From contig NZ_DAIUCK010000002.1 of NCBI RefSeq assembly GCF_036846205.1, positions 13,919 through 77,918 of the forward strand: 64,000 bases of DNA, in the 5' to 3' direction. A model generated the notes under the pieces. It was not told where the DNA came from and made no database searches. It worked only from the letters and a program-made list of their open reading frames with translations. Below, one piece after another: positions 49,984 through 58,895 of this stretch. Both the position numbers and the translations under genes were made by a program. Every line of letters begins with the position of its first letter. Position 1 is the first letter of the stretch. The stretch comes from Rhabdothermincola sp036846205 (GTDB lineage Bacteria; Actinomycetota; Acidimicrobiia; Acidimicrobiales; Acidimicrobilacustridaceae).

Positions 49984-51756
49984 ATGGGCGCGGACGCGTG
50001 GATCACGCTGGCGGTGATCGCCGGGTTGGTGGTGGTGTTCGTCACCGAGCGCGTGCCCCCCGCCGTGGCGATGGGGGCGGCGGTCGTGACCTTGTACCTG
50101 CTCGGCGTGGTCGACGCGTCACAGGCCTTCTCCGGCTTCTCGAACATCGCTCCCCTCACCGTGGCCGCGCTCTACGTCCTCGCGGGAGCGGCCGACATCA
50201 CCGGCGCGCTCTCGGGGCTCACCCGCCGGGCGCTCGGCAGCGGCAGTGGGAGCGAGCGGCACACCCTGGCCCGGTTCCTGTTCCCGGTCATGCTGGCCTC
50301 CGGGTTCGTCGCCAACACCCCGCTGGTGGCCATGCTCGCCCCTCGCATCACCACCTGGGCTCGCCGAGCCGGCCGCTCCCCGTCGCGCTTCCTCATCCCC
50401 CTCAGCTACGCGGCGATCCTCGGCGGGGTCATCACCGTGCTGGGCACCTCGACCAACCTGGTGGTCAGTGGCCTGCTCCACGACGCCGGGCAGGAGGCGT
50501 TGGGGGTCTTCGAGATCACCCGGGTCGGTCTGCCGGTGGCCGTGGTGGGTGTGGTCCTGGTGGTGCTGGTCACCCCGCTGCTGCTCCCCGCCCGCCGCGC
50601 CCCCGATGAGGACCTGGCCAGCGTGCGGGAGTTCACCGTCGAGATGCTGGTCGCCCCCGGCAGCCCCCTCGTGGGTCGATCGGTCGCCAGCGCCAACCTG
50701 CGGAACCTCCAGGGCGTCTACCTGGTCGAGATCCTGCGCGGCGAGCGGTCGGTCGCACCGGTCTCCCCGGACGAGCTGCTCGGCCCCGGCGATCGGCTGG
50801 TGTTCGCCGGCGCGGTCGACCGGGTGATCGACCTGCAGGGCGTCGCCGGGCTGGTGATGGCCGAGGAGCACCACTTCACCGTCGACGGCAGCATCGGCCA
50901 CCAGTTCTACGAGGTCGTCGTCGCCGAGGGCAGCTCACTCAACGGCTCGACGTTGAAAGCGGCCGAGTTCCGCTCCACCTTCGGGGCGGCGGTCATCGCG
51001 GTGCACCGCGCCGGGCAACGGTTGGGGGGCAAGCTCGGCGATCTCCCGCTGCGGGCGGGGGACGTGCTGCTGCTCGTGGCTCCCGAGGGGTTCCGCAACA
51101 TGGCCCGCGAGTCCTCGGCCTTCTCGGTGGTGGCGCCCTACGACGGTGCGGCGCCGTTGCGGCGCCGCAGCGCCCGCCTGGTGGAGCTCGCCACCCTGGC
51201 CCTGGTGGTGCTGGCCGGCTCCGGCCTGGTGGACCTCACGAAAGCGGCGATGGGCGTGGTGCTGGCGCTGCTCGTGACCCGGGTGATCACCCCCGCGGAG
51301 GCCCGGCGTTCGATCAACCTGGACATCATCGCCATGATCGCGTTCAGCTTCGGACTGGGCGCCGCCGCGGCGCAGAGCGGTCTGGCGAAGACCGTCGCCG
51401 AGGGCCTCGTCTCGGCCACCTCGGCTTGGGGGGACGTGGGGATCCTCCTCGGGGTGGCGGTCGGCACGTTGCTGGCCACCGAGCTGCTCTCGAACAACGC
51501 GGCCGCGGCGTTGATGTTCCCGGTGGCAGTGGCGGTGGCATCCGACACCGGTCTGGCCCTACGGCCGCTCGCCATCGTGATCCTGCTCATGGCGTCCTGC
51601 TCGTTCATCAGCCCGATCGGCTACCAGACCAACACCATGGTCTTCGGCATGGGCGGCTACCGGTTCACGGACTTCACGAGGGTGGGCCTTCCCCTGTCCA
51701 TCGCCGTGCTCGTCCTCTCGGTCCTGCTCGTGCCGGTGATGTTCCCGCTCCGCTGA
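49984..51756 (+). CDS. SLC13/DASS-type permease with two RCK-C (TrkA-C) domains
   Basis: 590 aa. About five spans lead to TSTNLVVSGLLHDAG (re-entrant loop). Two cytosolic RCK-C domains follow: VREFTVEMLVAPGSPLVGRSVASANLRNLQGVYLVEI..., and IGHQFYEVVVAEGSSLNGSTLKAAEFRSTFGAAVIAVHR... Six further spans end in ISPIGYQTNTMVFGMGGYRFTDFTRVG. This layout matches sulfate/dicarboxylate-type permeases whose transport is gated by cytosolic ligand domains. The ATG at 49984 has AAAGGTGG before it. It follows the thiolase by 70 bp in the same direction and could be read through from it, but a pathway link is not shown. Confidence 0.88.
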   Translation: MGADAWITLAVIAGLVVVFVTERVPPAVAMGAAVVTLYLLGVVDASQAFSGFSNIAPLTVAALYVLAGAADITGALSGLTRRALGSGSGSERHTLARFLFPVMLASGFVANTPLVAMLAPRITTWARRAGRSPSRFLIPLSYAAILGGVITVLGTSTNLVVSGLLHDAGQEALGVFEITRVGLPVAVVGVVLVVLVTPLLLPARRAPDEDLASVREFTVEMLVAPGSPLVGRSVASANLRNLQGVYLVEILRGERSVAPVSPDELLGPGDRLVFAGAVDRVIDLQGVAGLVMAEEHHFTVDGSIGHQFYEVVVAEGSSLNGSTLKAAEFRSTFGAAVIAVHRAGQRLGGKLGDLPLRAGDVLLLVAPEGFRNMARESSAFSVVAPYDGAAPLRRRSARLVELATLALVVLAGSGLVDLTKAAMGVVLALLVTRVITPAEARRSINLDIIAMIAFSFGLGAAAAQSGLAKTVAEGLVSATSAWGDVGILLGVAVGTLLATELLSNNAAAALMFPVAVAVASDTGLALRPLAIVILLMASCSFISPIGYQTNTMVFGMGGYRFTDFTRVGLPLSIAVLVLSVLLVPVMFPLR

Positions 51757-51879
51757 CCGGCTGATCACCGCCAGGGCGAGCGATGTGCCCCGATGGGTCG
51801 TAGGCTCGGACCAGATGGGGTAGTGAGGGCCGCAGCGAACGGGGCTTCAGGATCCCGTTCCGGTCATGGGAGGCTTCGC

Positions 51880-52320
51880 GTGTCGCTCTTGAGACGCCTG
51901 CGCCAGGCCCGATGGCCCGCGCTCCCGACGTCATCGGAAGAAGCGTCTCCGACCGTCGGTCGCTCATCGCTGGACCACCTGCCGCCCGAGACCATCGCGG
52001 CCATGACCCGGGTCGTCGAGCAGGCGTTCCCCTCGTTCCCCGCCCGGCTGGCCGCGGCGCGCGCCGCGGCCGAGGTGGAGCGCCTGCTCGCGGAGCGGCC
52101 CGACCAGGCGCCGCCGCGCCCGCTCGATCCGACCCGTCCCGAGCCGCCGGGGCGGTCCGAACCACCGGTGCCCGACCGCTGCCCCCAGTGCGGCGGGACG
52201 ACGACCGTGACCCGCATCGACCTCACCGCCGACGCGGGCTGGTTCCAGTGCCGCGACTGCGGCCTGCGCTTCGGTGGCAGCATGGTGGACCACGGCGGGA
52301 ACGCCACCCACCCCCGCTGA
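51880..52320 (+). CDS. Small zinc-ribbon protein
   Basis: 146 aa from GTG 51880, chosen because GGGAGG lies six bases before it. A helical N-terminal part has DHLPPETIAAMTRVVEQAFPSFPARLAAARAAAEVE. A Pro-rich linker leads to a C-terminal ribbon RCPQCGGTTTVTRI...FQCRDCGLRFGG with four Cys for one zinc. It probably binds nucleic acid or protein. It is between the permease and msrA in the same direction, 38 bp before the msrA start. No specific family identified. Confidence 0.7.
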   Translation: MSLLRRLRQARWPALPTSSEEASPTVGRSSLDHLPPETIAAMTRVVEQAFPSFPARLAAARAAAEVERLLAERPDQAPPRPLDPTRPEPPGRSEPPVPDRCPQCGGTTTVTRIDLTADAGWFQCRDCGLRFGGSMVDHGGNATHPR

Positions 52321-52358
52321 CGTTGCACCCGGGTGACGAGTTCCTCGAAGGAGTCCCG

Positions 52359-53012
52359 ATGCTGTTCGGCAGGCACAAGTTGGAGTTGCCGACTCCGGAC
52401 ACGGCCCTGCCCGGCCGTGAGACGGCGATGCCGGTGGTCGACCGGCACGCGGTCAACGGGCACCCGTTGCTCCCCCCGTTCCCCGACGGGCACCAGCAGG
52501 CGCTGTTCGGCATGGGCTGCTTCTGGGGTGCCGAGCGGCGGTTCTGGCAGGCCGAGGGCGTGTACACCACCGCGGTCGGCTACGCGGGCGGCATCACCCC
52601 CAACCCGACCTACGAGGAGGTGTGCTCGGGGCTCACCGGTCACGCCGAGGTGGTCCTGGTGGTGTTCGACCCGGCCGTGATCGGGTTCGAGTCGCTGCTG
52701 CGGATCTTCTGGGAGAGCCACGATCCCACCCAGGGGATGCGCCAGGGCAACGACATCGGCACCCAGTACCGCTCAGCCATCTACTGGTTCGGCGAGCACC
52801 AGCGCGAGCTGGCGGAGGCGTCGAAGCAGGCCTACCAGCAGCAACTGGCCCGGGCCGGGTTCGGCCCGATCACCACCGAGATCCGCGAAGCCCCGCCCTT
52901 CTACTACGCCGAGGACTACCACCAGCAGTACCTGGCCAAGAACCCGAACGGTTACTGCGGTTTGGGAGGCACGGGCGTGTCGTGCCCGGTGGGCATCGGC
53001 AAGCTGGGCTGA
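52359..53012 (+). CDS. msrA: Peptide-methionine (S)-S-oxide reductase
   Basis: 217 aa. The catalytic loop is FGMGCFWGAERRFW with the nucleophilic Cys. GYAGGITPNPTYEEVCSGLTGHAEVVLVVFDP and SHDPTQGMRQGNDIGTQYRSAIY are diagnostic, and the C-terminal GYCGLGGTGVSCP supplies resolving cysteines. It reduces S-methionine sulfoxide in proteins. The roughly 45-residue extension before the catalytic domain is usual for actinobacterial MsrA. GAAGGAG precedes the ATG. Confidence 0.95.
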   Translation: MLFGRHKLELPTPDTALPGRETAMPVVDRHAVNGHPLLPPFPDGHQQALFGMGCFWGAERRFWQAEGVYTTAVGYAGGITPNPTYEEVCSGLTGHAEVVLVVFDPAVIGFESLLRIFWESHDPTQGMRQGNDIGTQYRSAIYWFGEHQRELAEASKQAYQQQLARAGFGPITTEIREAPPFYYAEDYHQQYLAKNPNGYCGLGGTGVSCPVGIGKLG

Positions 53013-53021
53013 GAACGTCGC

Positions 53022-54995
53022 GTGGCCGGCACCATCGGCACCTTGGCCCTCGTGGCCCTGTGGTTTCCTGCCGCCGTGGCCACGGCCTTCCTGGCCAGCC
53101 GCATGCTCGGGGTGCGGCGGTCCTGGGTCGCGGTGCTCGTGTCGGGCGTGGTCGGGTGGAGCGCGGGCTTCGTCGTGTCGCTGGTGATCGCCGGCGAGCT
53201 CGACGACCCGCGCCTGGTCCGCAACACGCTGGTGTTGTCGTTCGTCTTCACCATGGCCGCCGCGGTGGGCCTCGACCTGCTCGCCAAGCCGGGCACGCTG
53301 GCCCAGGGCGATGCCGCGGGCCTGTTCGTCCTCCCCCGGCCGGGCCGCTACCTGTCGGATCGGATCGACGTGGTGCGCCGCACCCGCCAGATCGTCCAGA
53401 TCGCGCACCGCAACGGCTTCGGCCCGCAGCTCACCGGCCGTCTCCGCCACCACGAGGACGGTCTGGCTCGTGACCCGGCGCCGGTGCGGGTCCGGCGGAC
53501 CCTCGAGCAGTGCGGGGGAATGTTCGTGAAGCTCGGTCAGATCGCCTCCACCCGCACCGACCTGCTCCCCCCGGATTTCATCGAGGAGCTGTCGAAGCTC
53601 CAGAGCGACGTGGCGCCCGATGACCCGGAGTCGATGCGCCGGCTCATCGAGCGTGAGCTCGGTGCACCGGTGGAAGACGTCTTCGCCGAGTTCGACTGGG
53701 AGCCCATCGGCGCGGCGTCCATCGCGCAGGTCTACAAGGCCACCTTGCGTACGGGGGAGCCGGTGGTGGTCAAAGCCCAGCGACCCGGCGTCGCCGACGT
53801 CGTGCACCGGGACACGCAGGTGCTGCTGCGCGTCGCCGGGATGATCGAGCGCGACACCCCTCAGGGGGCCGAGTACCGGGTCGGCGACCTGGCGCGGGAG
53901 TTCGCGGACGGGGTGGCGGCCGAGCTGGACTTCCGGGGCGAGGCCCAGAATGCGATCGCCATCGGTCGGAACATGGCGGGCCAGCCCGGGGTCAGGGTTC
54001 CCGTCGTGTACGAGGAGCTGAGCACCTCACGGCTCCTGGTCCAGGAACGGTTCGAGGGACCCTCGGTGAGCGACCACGCGGCGCTCGCCGGCCGCGATCT
54101 GGACCGGCGGGTGCTGGCCCGCACGCTGCTGCGGGCCGCGCTCAAGCAGATGATGACCGACGGGTGGTTCCACGCGGACCTCCATCCGGGCAACGTGCTG
54201 GTGCTCGACGACGGATCGCTGGGCCTGATCGATTTCGGGGCCTGCGGGCGCCTCGACCCGCTACAGCAGGCGTCGCTGCGCCAGATGCTGATCGCCACGG
54301 CGCTGCGTGACCCGGCCATGCTCCGCCAAGCGGTCGACGACGCCTGCGACGTGGGCTCGAGCACCGGTGAGGAGGCCCTCGAGCGGGCCCTGGCCCGCTT
54401 CCTGGCCCGCCACGTGCAGCCGGGCCAAGCGGTTGGCGCGACCGCGGTGGCCGACCTGATGCAGCTGCTCGCGAGCTTCGGGATCGACGTGCCGGTGGAG
54501 TTCACGACCTTCGGGCGGGCGCTCGTGGTGCTCGACGGGACGCTCATCACCCTCGATCCGGGGTTCAACTTCTCCCAGGAAGCCCGCGAGGTGGCCAGCG
54601 AATGGGTCACCGCCTCGCAGGGCGGTGCTGCGCCCGACCTCGACGCGCTCGCCCGCCAGGAGCTGCTCGCGCAGCTGCCGACCCTGCGGGTGCTGCCCAA
54701 GCGTGCCGATCGGGTGCTGCGGCTGGCGGAGAAGGGGGAGCTGCTCACCCGCACCTCGCTGTTCTCCCGCGACGACGACGTGCGCTTCGTCGCCAAGATG
54801 GTGAACCGGGTGGTGCTCGCCTTCGCCGGCGGCGTGCTCGGGGTCGTGTCAGCGGTCCTGCTCTCGACGAGCAACGGTCCGGCCTTCGCCGACCAGGTCA
54901 CGCTGCTGAACTTCTTCGGCTACCTGGGCCTTTTCGGATCGGTCGTGCTGTTGTTGCGAGTGACCGCGGCCATCGTGCGCGAAGGGCTCAACTGA
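53022..54995 (+). CDS. ABC1/UbiB-family atypical kinase
   Basis: 657 aa starting at GTG 9 bp after msrA. Two or three N-terminal spans precede the kinase-like domain: MFVKLGQIASTRTDLLPPDFIEELSKLQSDV carries the KxGQ motif, GAASIAQVYKATLRTGEPVVVKAQRPGV the Ala-rich loop and Lys, and FHADLHPGNVLVLDDGSLGLIDFG the catalytic loop and metal site. Two spans lie at the C-terminus (VVLAFAGGVLGVVSAVLL and FGYLGLFGSVVLLLRV). Such proteins are needed for isoprenoid quinone biosynthesis or lipid homeostasis and have ATPase activity. The membrane anchors fit a quinone role. Confidence 0.9.
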   Translation: MAGTIGTLALVALWFPAAVATAFLASRMLGVRRSWVAVLVSGVVGWSAGFVVSLVIAGELDDPRLVRNTLVLSFVFTMAAAVGLDLLAKPGTLAQGDAAGLFVLPRPGRYLSDRIDVVRRTRQIVQIAHRNGFGPQLTGRLRHHEDGLARDPAPVRVRRTLEQCGGMFVKLGQIASTRTDLLPPDFIEELSKLQSDVAPDDPESMRRLIERELGAPVEDVFAEFDWEPIGAASIAQVYKATLRTGEPVVVKAQRPGVADVVHRDTQVLLRVAGMIERDTPQGAEYRVGDLAREFADGVAAELDFRGEAQNAIAIGRNMAGQPGVRVPVVYEELSTSRLLVQERFEGPSVSDHAALAGRDLDRRVLARTLLRAALKQMMTDGWFHADLHPGNVLVLDDGSLGLIDFGACGRLDPLQQASLRQMLIATALRDPAMLRQAVDDACDVGSSTGEEALERALARFLARHVQPGQAVGATAVADLMQLLASFGIDVPVEFTTFGRALVVLDGTLITLDPGFNFSQEAREVASEWVTASQGGAAPDLDALARQELLAQLPTLRVLPKRADRVLRLAEKGELLTRTSLFSRDDDVRFVAKMVNRVVLAFAGGVLGVVSAVLLSTSNGPAFADQVTLLNFFGYLGLFGSVVLLLRVTAAIVREGLN

Positions 54996-55048
54996 CCGGG
55001 TAGGTTGACCCTGACATCGACCGAAGCAACCTGAGAGGTGTCGTACCG

Positions 55049-55636
55049 ATGGCCTTCGAACTGCCCCCGTTGCCCTACGCCCAGGATGCGCTGGCGCCGC
55101 ACATCTCCGCCGAGACGCTCGAGTACCACTACGGCAAGCACCACCAGGCCTACGTGAACAAGCTCAACGAGCTGGTGCAGGGCACCGACGACGCCGACGC
55201 GCCGCTCGAGGACGTGATCCGCAAGGCCGACATCGGCACCCCACTGTTCAACAACGCGGCCCAGCACTGGAACCACAGCTTCTACTGGAAGTGCATGGCC
55301 CCCGGCGGCGGTGGGCAGCCCTCGGGTGATCTGGCCGAGCGGATCAACTCGGCGTTCGGCTCCTACGACGAGTTCCGCAAGCAGTTCGTCGACGCCGCCA
55401 CCACCCAGTTCGGCTCCGGGTGGGCGTGGCTGGTCGACGACGGCAGCGGCCTCAAGGTCATGAAGACCCCGAACGCGGACCTGCCGATGAAGCACGACGC
55501 GAAGGCGCTGTTGACCATCGACGTGTGGGAGCACGCCTACTACATCGATTACCGCAACGCCCGCCCGACCTACATCGACACCTTCATGGACCATCTCCTG
55601 AACTGGGACTTCGTGGCGGAGAACCTCGCGAGCTGA
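55049..55636 (+). CDS. Superoxide dismutase (Fe/Mn family)
   Basis: 195 aa. Metal ligands are His in LEYHYGKHHQAYVNKLNEL, His in NNAAQHWNHSFYWKCM, Asp in TIDVWEHAYYIDY (D-x-W-E-H) and its following His. The FNNAAQHWNHSFYW and GSGWAWLV variants resemble iron-type enzymes, but the metal cannot be decided from sequence. No signal peptide, so cytoplasmic. GAGAGG precedes the ATG. The stop codon overlaps the next reading frame by the CTGA arrangement. Confidence 0.93.
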   Translation: MAFELPPLPYAQDALAPHISAETLEYHYGKHHQAYVNKLNELVQGTDDADAPLEDVIRKADIGTPLFNNAAQHWNHSFYWKCMAPGGGGQPSGDLAERINSAFGSYDEFRKQFVDAATTQFGSGWAWLVDDGSGLKVMKTPNADLPMKHDAKALLTIDVWEHAYYIDYRNARPTYIDTFMDHLLNWDFVAENLAS

Positions 55637-57066
55637 ACCGCAACCGGGCACTCGTCGCCTTCGTTATCGGGGCCTCCGCCCTGCTCGCGGCCGCGTGCGC
55701 CGCGGGTGGGTCGGGGGCCTCGCCCGCGACCGGGCCGACATCCCCGGTGCGACCGGCAGCCGCGGCCGACGTCCGCCTCGGGGGCATGACCTCGGTCGCC
55801 GACCAGAGCGACCGGGCGTTCGGGTTCTCGGCCCGCAACCTCGGCCGTCGCGACTCGCTCACCTTCGCCGGCGGCCGTGACTTCTTCAACCAGCCCTGGC
55901 AGATCGCCCCGGGCCTGCCCGGCGACCAGGACGGTCTGGGGCCGACGTTCAACGGAGACTCCTGCGCTGCCTGCCACGCCGGGCACGGGAGAGGCCGGGT
56001 CCCGACCGAGGCCATGGACCCGAGCCCCGGCCTGGTGCTGCGGCTGTCCGTGCCCGGCACCGATCCCCACGGCGGGCCACGCCCGGAGCCGGTCTACGGC
56101 GTGCAGCTGCAGGACGCCTCCACCGGCTGGGCGCCCCACGAAGGCCGGTTCCGGGTCACCTACGAGCCGGTCGAAGGCCGTTACGGCGACGGCACCCCCT
56201 ACACGCTCCAGCGGCCCGTCTACACGGTCGGCGACCTGCAGTTCGGCCCGCTCGCTCCGGACACGATGCTCTCGCCGCGGCTGGCGCCTCCGGTGATCGG
56301 GCTGGGCCTGCTGGAAGCCATCCCCGCTGCGGAGGTCATCGCCGGTGCCGACCCCGAGGACCGAGACGGTGACGGGATCTCGGGGCGGGCCAACCTGGTG
56401 TGGGACCAGACCTCGGGTAGGGCCGTGCTCGGTCGGTTCGGGTGGAAGGCGAGCCAGCCCAGCGTGGCTCAGCAGACCGCCGCGGCGTTGCACGAGGATC
56501 TCGGGGTGACCACCCCGATGTTCCCGGTGCCGAACTGCCCGGTGGTGCAGGTCGACTGCGCCCGAGCGCCGCTGGGTGGCACACCGGAGGCGGCCGGCCC
56601 GGTGGTGGAGCGGCTCACCTTCTACACCCGCACCTTGGCCGTGCCGCTGCGTCGGCCGGGCGAGGTCCGCGCCGACGCCCGAGGGGCCGAGCTGTTCGCC
56701 AGCGCGGGGTGCGGCTCGTGTCACCGGCCGGTGTGGACCACCGGTGATGATCCGGTGAGCGCGCTGCGGGGTCAGACGATCCGGCCGTATACGGACCTGC
56801 TCCTGCACGACCTCGGTGACGGGTTGGCCGACGGCCGGCCCGAGTACCTGGCCACCGGTTCGGAATGGCGCACGCCTCCGCTGTGGGGACTCGGCCTGGC
56901 GCAACGGGTCACCCCGGGCACCGGCTTCCTGCACGACGGGCGGGCCCGCACCGTGGCGGAAGCCATCCTCTGGCACGGCGGCGAGGCCGAGCAGGCGAGG
57001 GAGCGGTTCCGCACGATGGATGCGTCCGATCGTGACGCCCTGCTCGCGTTCCTGGCTTCGCTGTGA
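55633..57066 (+). CDS. Di-heme oxidoreductase (DUF1111-like) lipoprotein, non-canonical start
   Basis: About 477 aa. The N-terminus LNRNRALVAFVIGASALLAAAC is a lipoprotein signal with the lipid Cys at about residue 22. Two haem-c sites follow, DSCAACHAGHGRGR and SAGCGSCHRPVW. The family motif GLGLLEAIPAAEVIAGADPEDRDGDGISGRANLV lies between. No ATG, GTG or TTG is available in frame near the signal peptide; a CTG overlapping the SOD stop (CTGA) is the natural place, so the start is uncertain. DUF1111 proteins are related to MauG-like di-heme peroxidases. It is tandem with SOD, suggesting oxidative-stress defence. Confidence 0.8.
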   Translation: MNRNRALVAFVIGASALLAAACAAGGSGASPATGPTSPVRPAAAADVRLGGMTSVADQSDRAFGFSARNLGRRDSLTFAGGRDFFNQPWQIAPGLPGDQDGLGPTFNGDSCAACHAGHGRGRVPTEAMDPSPGLVLRLSVPGTDPHGGPRPEPVYGVQLQDASTGWAPHEGRFRVTYEPVEGRYGDGTPYTLQRPVYTVGDLQFGPLAPDTMLSPRLAPPVIGLGLLEAIPAAEVIAGADPEDRDGDGISGRANLVWDQTSGRAVLGRFGWKASQPSVAQQTAAALHEDLGVTTPMFPVPNCPVVQVDCARAPLGGTPEAAGPVVERLTFYTRTLAVPLRRPGEVRADARGAELFASAGCGSCHRPVWTTGDDPVSALRGQTIRPYTDLLLHDLGDGLADGRPEYLATGSEWRTPPLWGLGLAQRVTPGTGFLHDGRARTVAEAILWHGGEAEQARERFRTMDASDRDALLAFLASL

Positions 57067-57707
57067 ACCGCCGGCTGCTTCTGCTGCTCGCCATCCCGCT
57101 GGTGGTCGCGGTGGCGGTCGCGCTCGGCACCCTCGCGGGGCGGGACCGCGCTGCGCCCCCGGCCCCGAGCGGTCCGGTGCGAGGGGCCCCCGACACGGTG
57201 GTGGTCCCCGCCGAGTCGAGTGTGCACGCGTCCACGCTGGCCCAGCTGGTCGGGGCTTCCGACCGGGTGGTGATCGGGCGGGTGCTCGGCACCGGGCGCG
57301 GCCGGCTGATGGCCGGCAGCTCGGGCGGGGGCATCGTCACCCGCCTGGTGCGGCTCCAGGTCGAGGAGGTGCTGGCCGGGGGTGAGACCGGCGAGGAGCT
57401 GATCGTCGAGGAGCCGGGCTGGCTCACGGACGGCACCCCGGTCTCGGTGAACGGTATCCCAGGCTCCGAGGTGGGCGATCTCGGCATCTGGTTCCTGGTG
57501 CGCAGCACCGATCCCGAGGCCCCGTACTTCGCGGTGATCAACGACCAGGGCCGTTACCTGGTGGACCCCCACGACGAGACCAGGTTCCGTGACGTGCCGG
57601 TCGCCGACCCGCTCATCGACGAGCTGGAACGGCAGGATCCCATCATCCTGCGGCACCAGGTGCAGGAAGCGGCGGGCGTCTTCCGCCCCTCTCGAGGGGA
57701 CCGGTGA
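57063..57707 (+). CDS. Hypothetical membrane-anchored/secreted protein
   Basis: 214 aa. The N-terminal hydrophobic segment RRLLLLLAIPLVVAVAVALGTLAG is an anchor or uncleaved signal, and the rest is predicted outside. The body contains QLVGASDRVVIGRVLGTGRGR, LVRLQVEEVLAGGE and a C-terminal helix. I recognise no family. GTG overlaps the upstream stop (GTGA at 57063-57066), so it is translated with the di-heme lipoprotein and may be its partner. Confidence 0.6.
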   Translation: MNRRLLLLLAIPLVVAVAVALGTLAGRDRAAPPAPSGPVRGAPDTVVVPAESSVHASTLAQLVGASDRVVIGRVLGTGRGRLMAGSSGGGIVTRLVRLQVEEVLAGGETGEELIVEEPGWLTDGTPVSVNGIPGSEVGDLGIWFLVRSTDPEAPYFAVINDQGRYLVDPHDETRFRDVPVADPLIDELERQDPIILRHQVQEAAGVFRPSRGDR

Positions 57708-57764
57708 CGCAGCGACCGGCGCATCGACCATCCCGTCTCGGGGTGCGACGGTAAGGTCGGCTCG

Positions 57765-58892
57765 ATGATGGGTCAAGCCACCACGACCTCGGTGCCGAAC
57801 CCTGCAGCCGGGCTGGTCGAGGGTGTCACGAACCTCGACGAGGCGTGCGGCAACCACCCGTCGTGGGCGTGCCGGGTGGTGTTCGATCGCACCGGGAACG
57901 AGACCCTCGCCGGCGCCGCCGAGTGGTTCGTGGCCAAGCCGCTGGCCATCGCTGGGGTCATCCTCCTCGCGCTCGTCGCCAGCCGGCTGCTGCGCTCGGT
58001 GATCAAGCGGGTGATGCTCCGGATGCTCGAGCCCACCTCGTCGTCGCGCCTCGCGAAGCTGCGGGAGCGCACCCCCAACCTGCTGCTGCGGACCACCGAG
58101 GAGTGGAGCCTGCGTTCCGCGGCCCGGGTGCAGACGTTGACCGCGGTGGCTCGCAGCCTGGCGTCGCTGATCGTGTGGTTCATCGCCGTCGTGTGGATCC
58201 TCGACATCCTCGAGCTCAACTTCGGTCCGTTCATCGCCGGCGCGGGGATCATCGGTGTGGCGCTCGGGTTCGGTGCGCAGAACATCGTGCGTGACTTCCT
58301 CTCGGGGTTCTTCCTCATCATCGAGGACCAGTTCGGGGTCGGCGACATCGTCGACCTCGGCGAGGCCAGCGGCACGGTCGAGAAGGTCACCCTGCGATCC
58401 ACCCGATTGCGGGATGTGCACGGCGTGGTCTGGCACGTGCCCAACGGGCAGATCCAGCGGGTCGCGAACCAGTCCCAGGAGTGGGCGCGCGCCCTGCTCG
58501 ACGTGGAGGTCGCCTACGACACCGACATCGACCTCGCCGAGCGGGTGATCGCCGAGACGGCGGAGGCGATGGCCGCCGATCCGGCCTGGGCGCTGGAGAT
58601 CCTCGAGACCCCTGAGGTGTGGGGCATCGAGGCGTTCACCCCCAACGCCATCGTCATCCGGTTGGTGATGAAGACCCGCCCGGCCTCCCAGTGGCGGGTC
58701 ATGCGGGAGCTGCGCAAGCGGCTGAAGGAAGCCTTCGACCAGCGGGGGATCGTGATCCCGGTGGCGCAGCTCGACCTGCGGGTGCACCGCGACCGCGATG
58801 GGCAGACCGTCGACGACACCTCTGGCTCGGAGGAGGGCCCGGTCGGCGGCGAGCGCGCTCGCGCCGAGGCCACCGAACGGGACGAGAGCTGA
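57765..58892 (+). CDS. MscS-type small-conductance mechanosensitive channel
   Basis: 375 aa. Three membrane spans lie before residue 170. The third is the pore-lining, glycine-rich GPFIAGAGIIGVALGFGAQNIVRDFLSG, followed by the beta domain IIEDQFGVGDIVDLGEASGTVEKVTLRSTRLRDVHGVVWHVPNGQIQRVANQS. The C-terminal alpha/beta region and an acidic tail complete it. It opens to release solutes on hypo-osmotic shock. It is 57 bp after the preceding gene and converges on valS, with 3 bp between the stops. Confidence 0.92.
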   Translation: MMGQATTTSVPNPAAGLVEGVTNLDEACGNHPSWACRVVFDRTGNETLAGAAEWFVAKPLAIAGVILLALVASRLLRSVIKRVMLRMLEPTSSSRLAKLRERTPNLLLRTTEEWSLRSAARVQTLTAVARSLASLIVWFIAVVWILDILELNFGPFIAGAGIIGVALGFGAQNIVRDFLSGFFLIIEDQFGVGDIVDLGEASGTVEKVTLRSTRLRDVHGVVWHVPNGQIQRVANQSQEWARALLDVEVAYDTDIDLAERVIAETAEAMAADPAWALEILETPEVWGIEAFTPNAIVIRLVMKTRPASQWRVMRELRKRLKEAFDQRGIVIPVAQLDLRVHRDRDGQTVDDTSGSEEGPVGGERARAEATERDES

Positions 58893-58895
58893 GCG

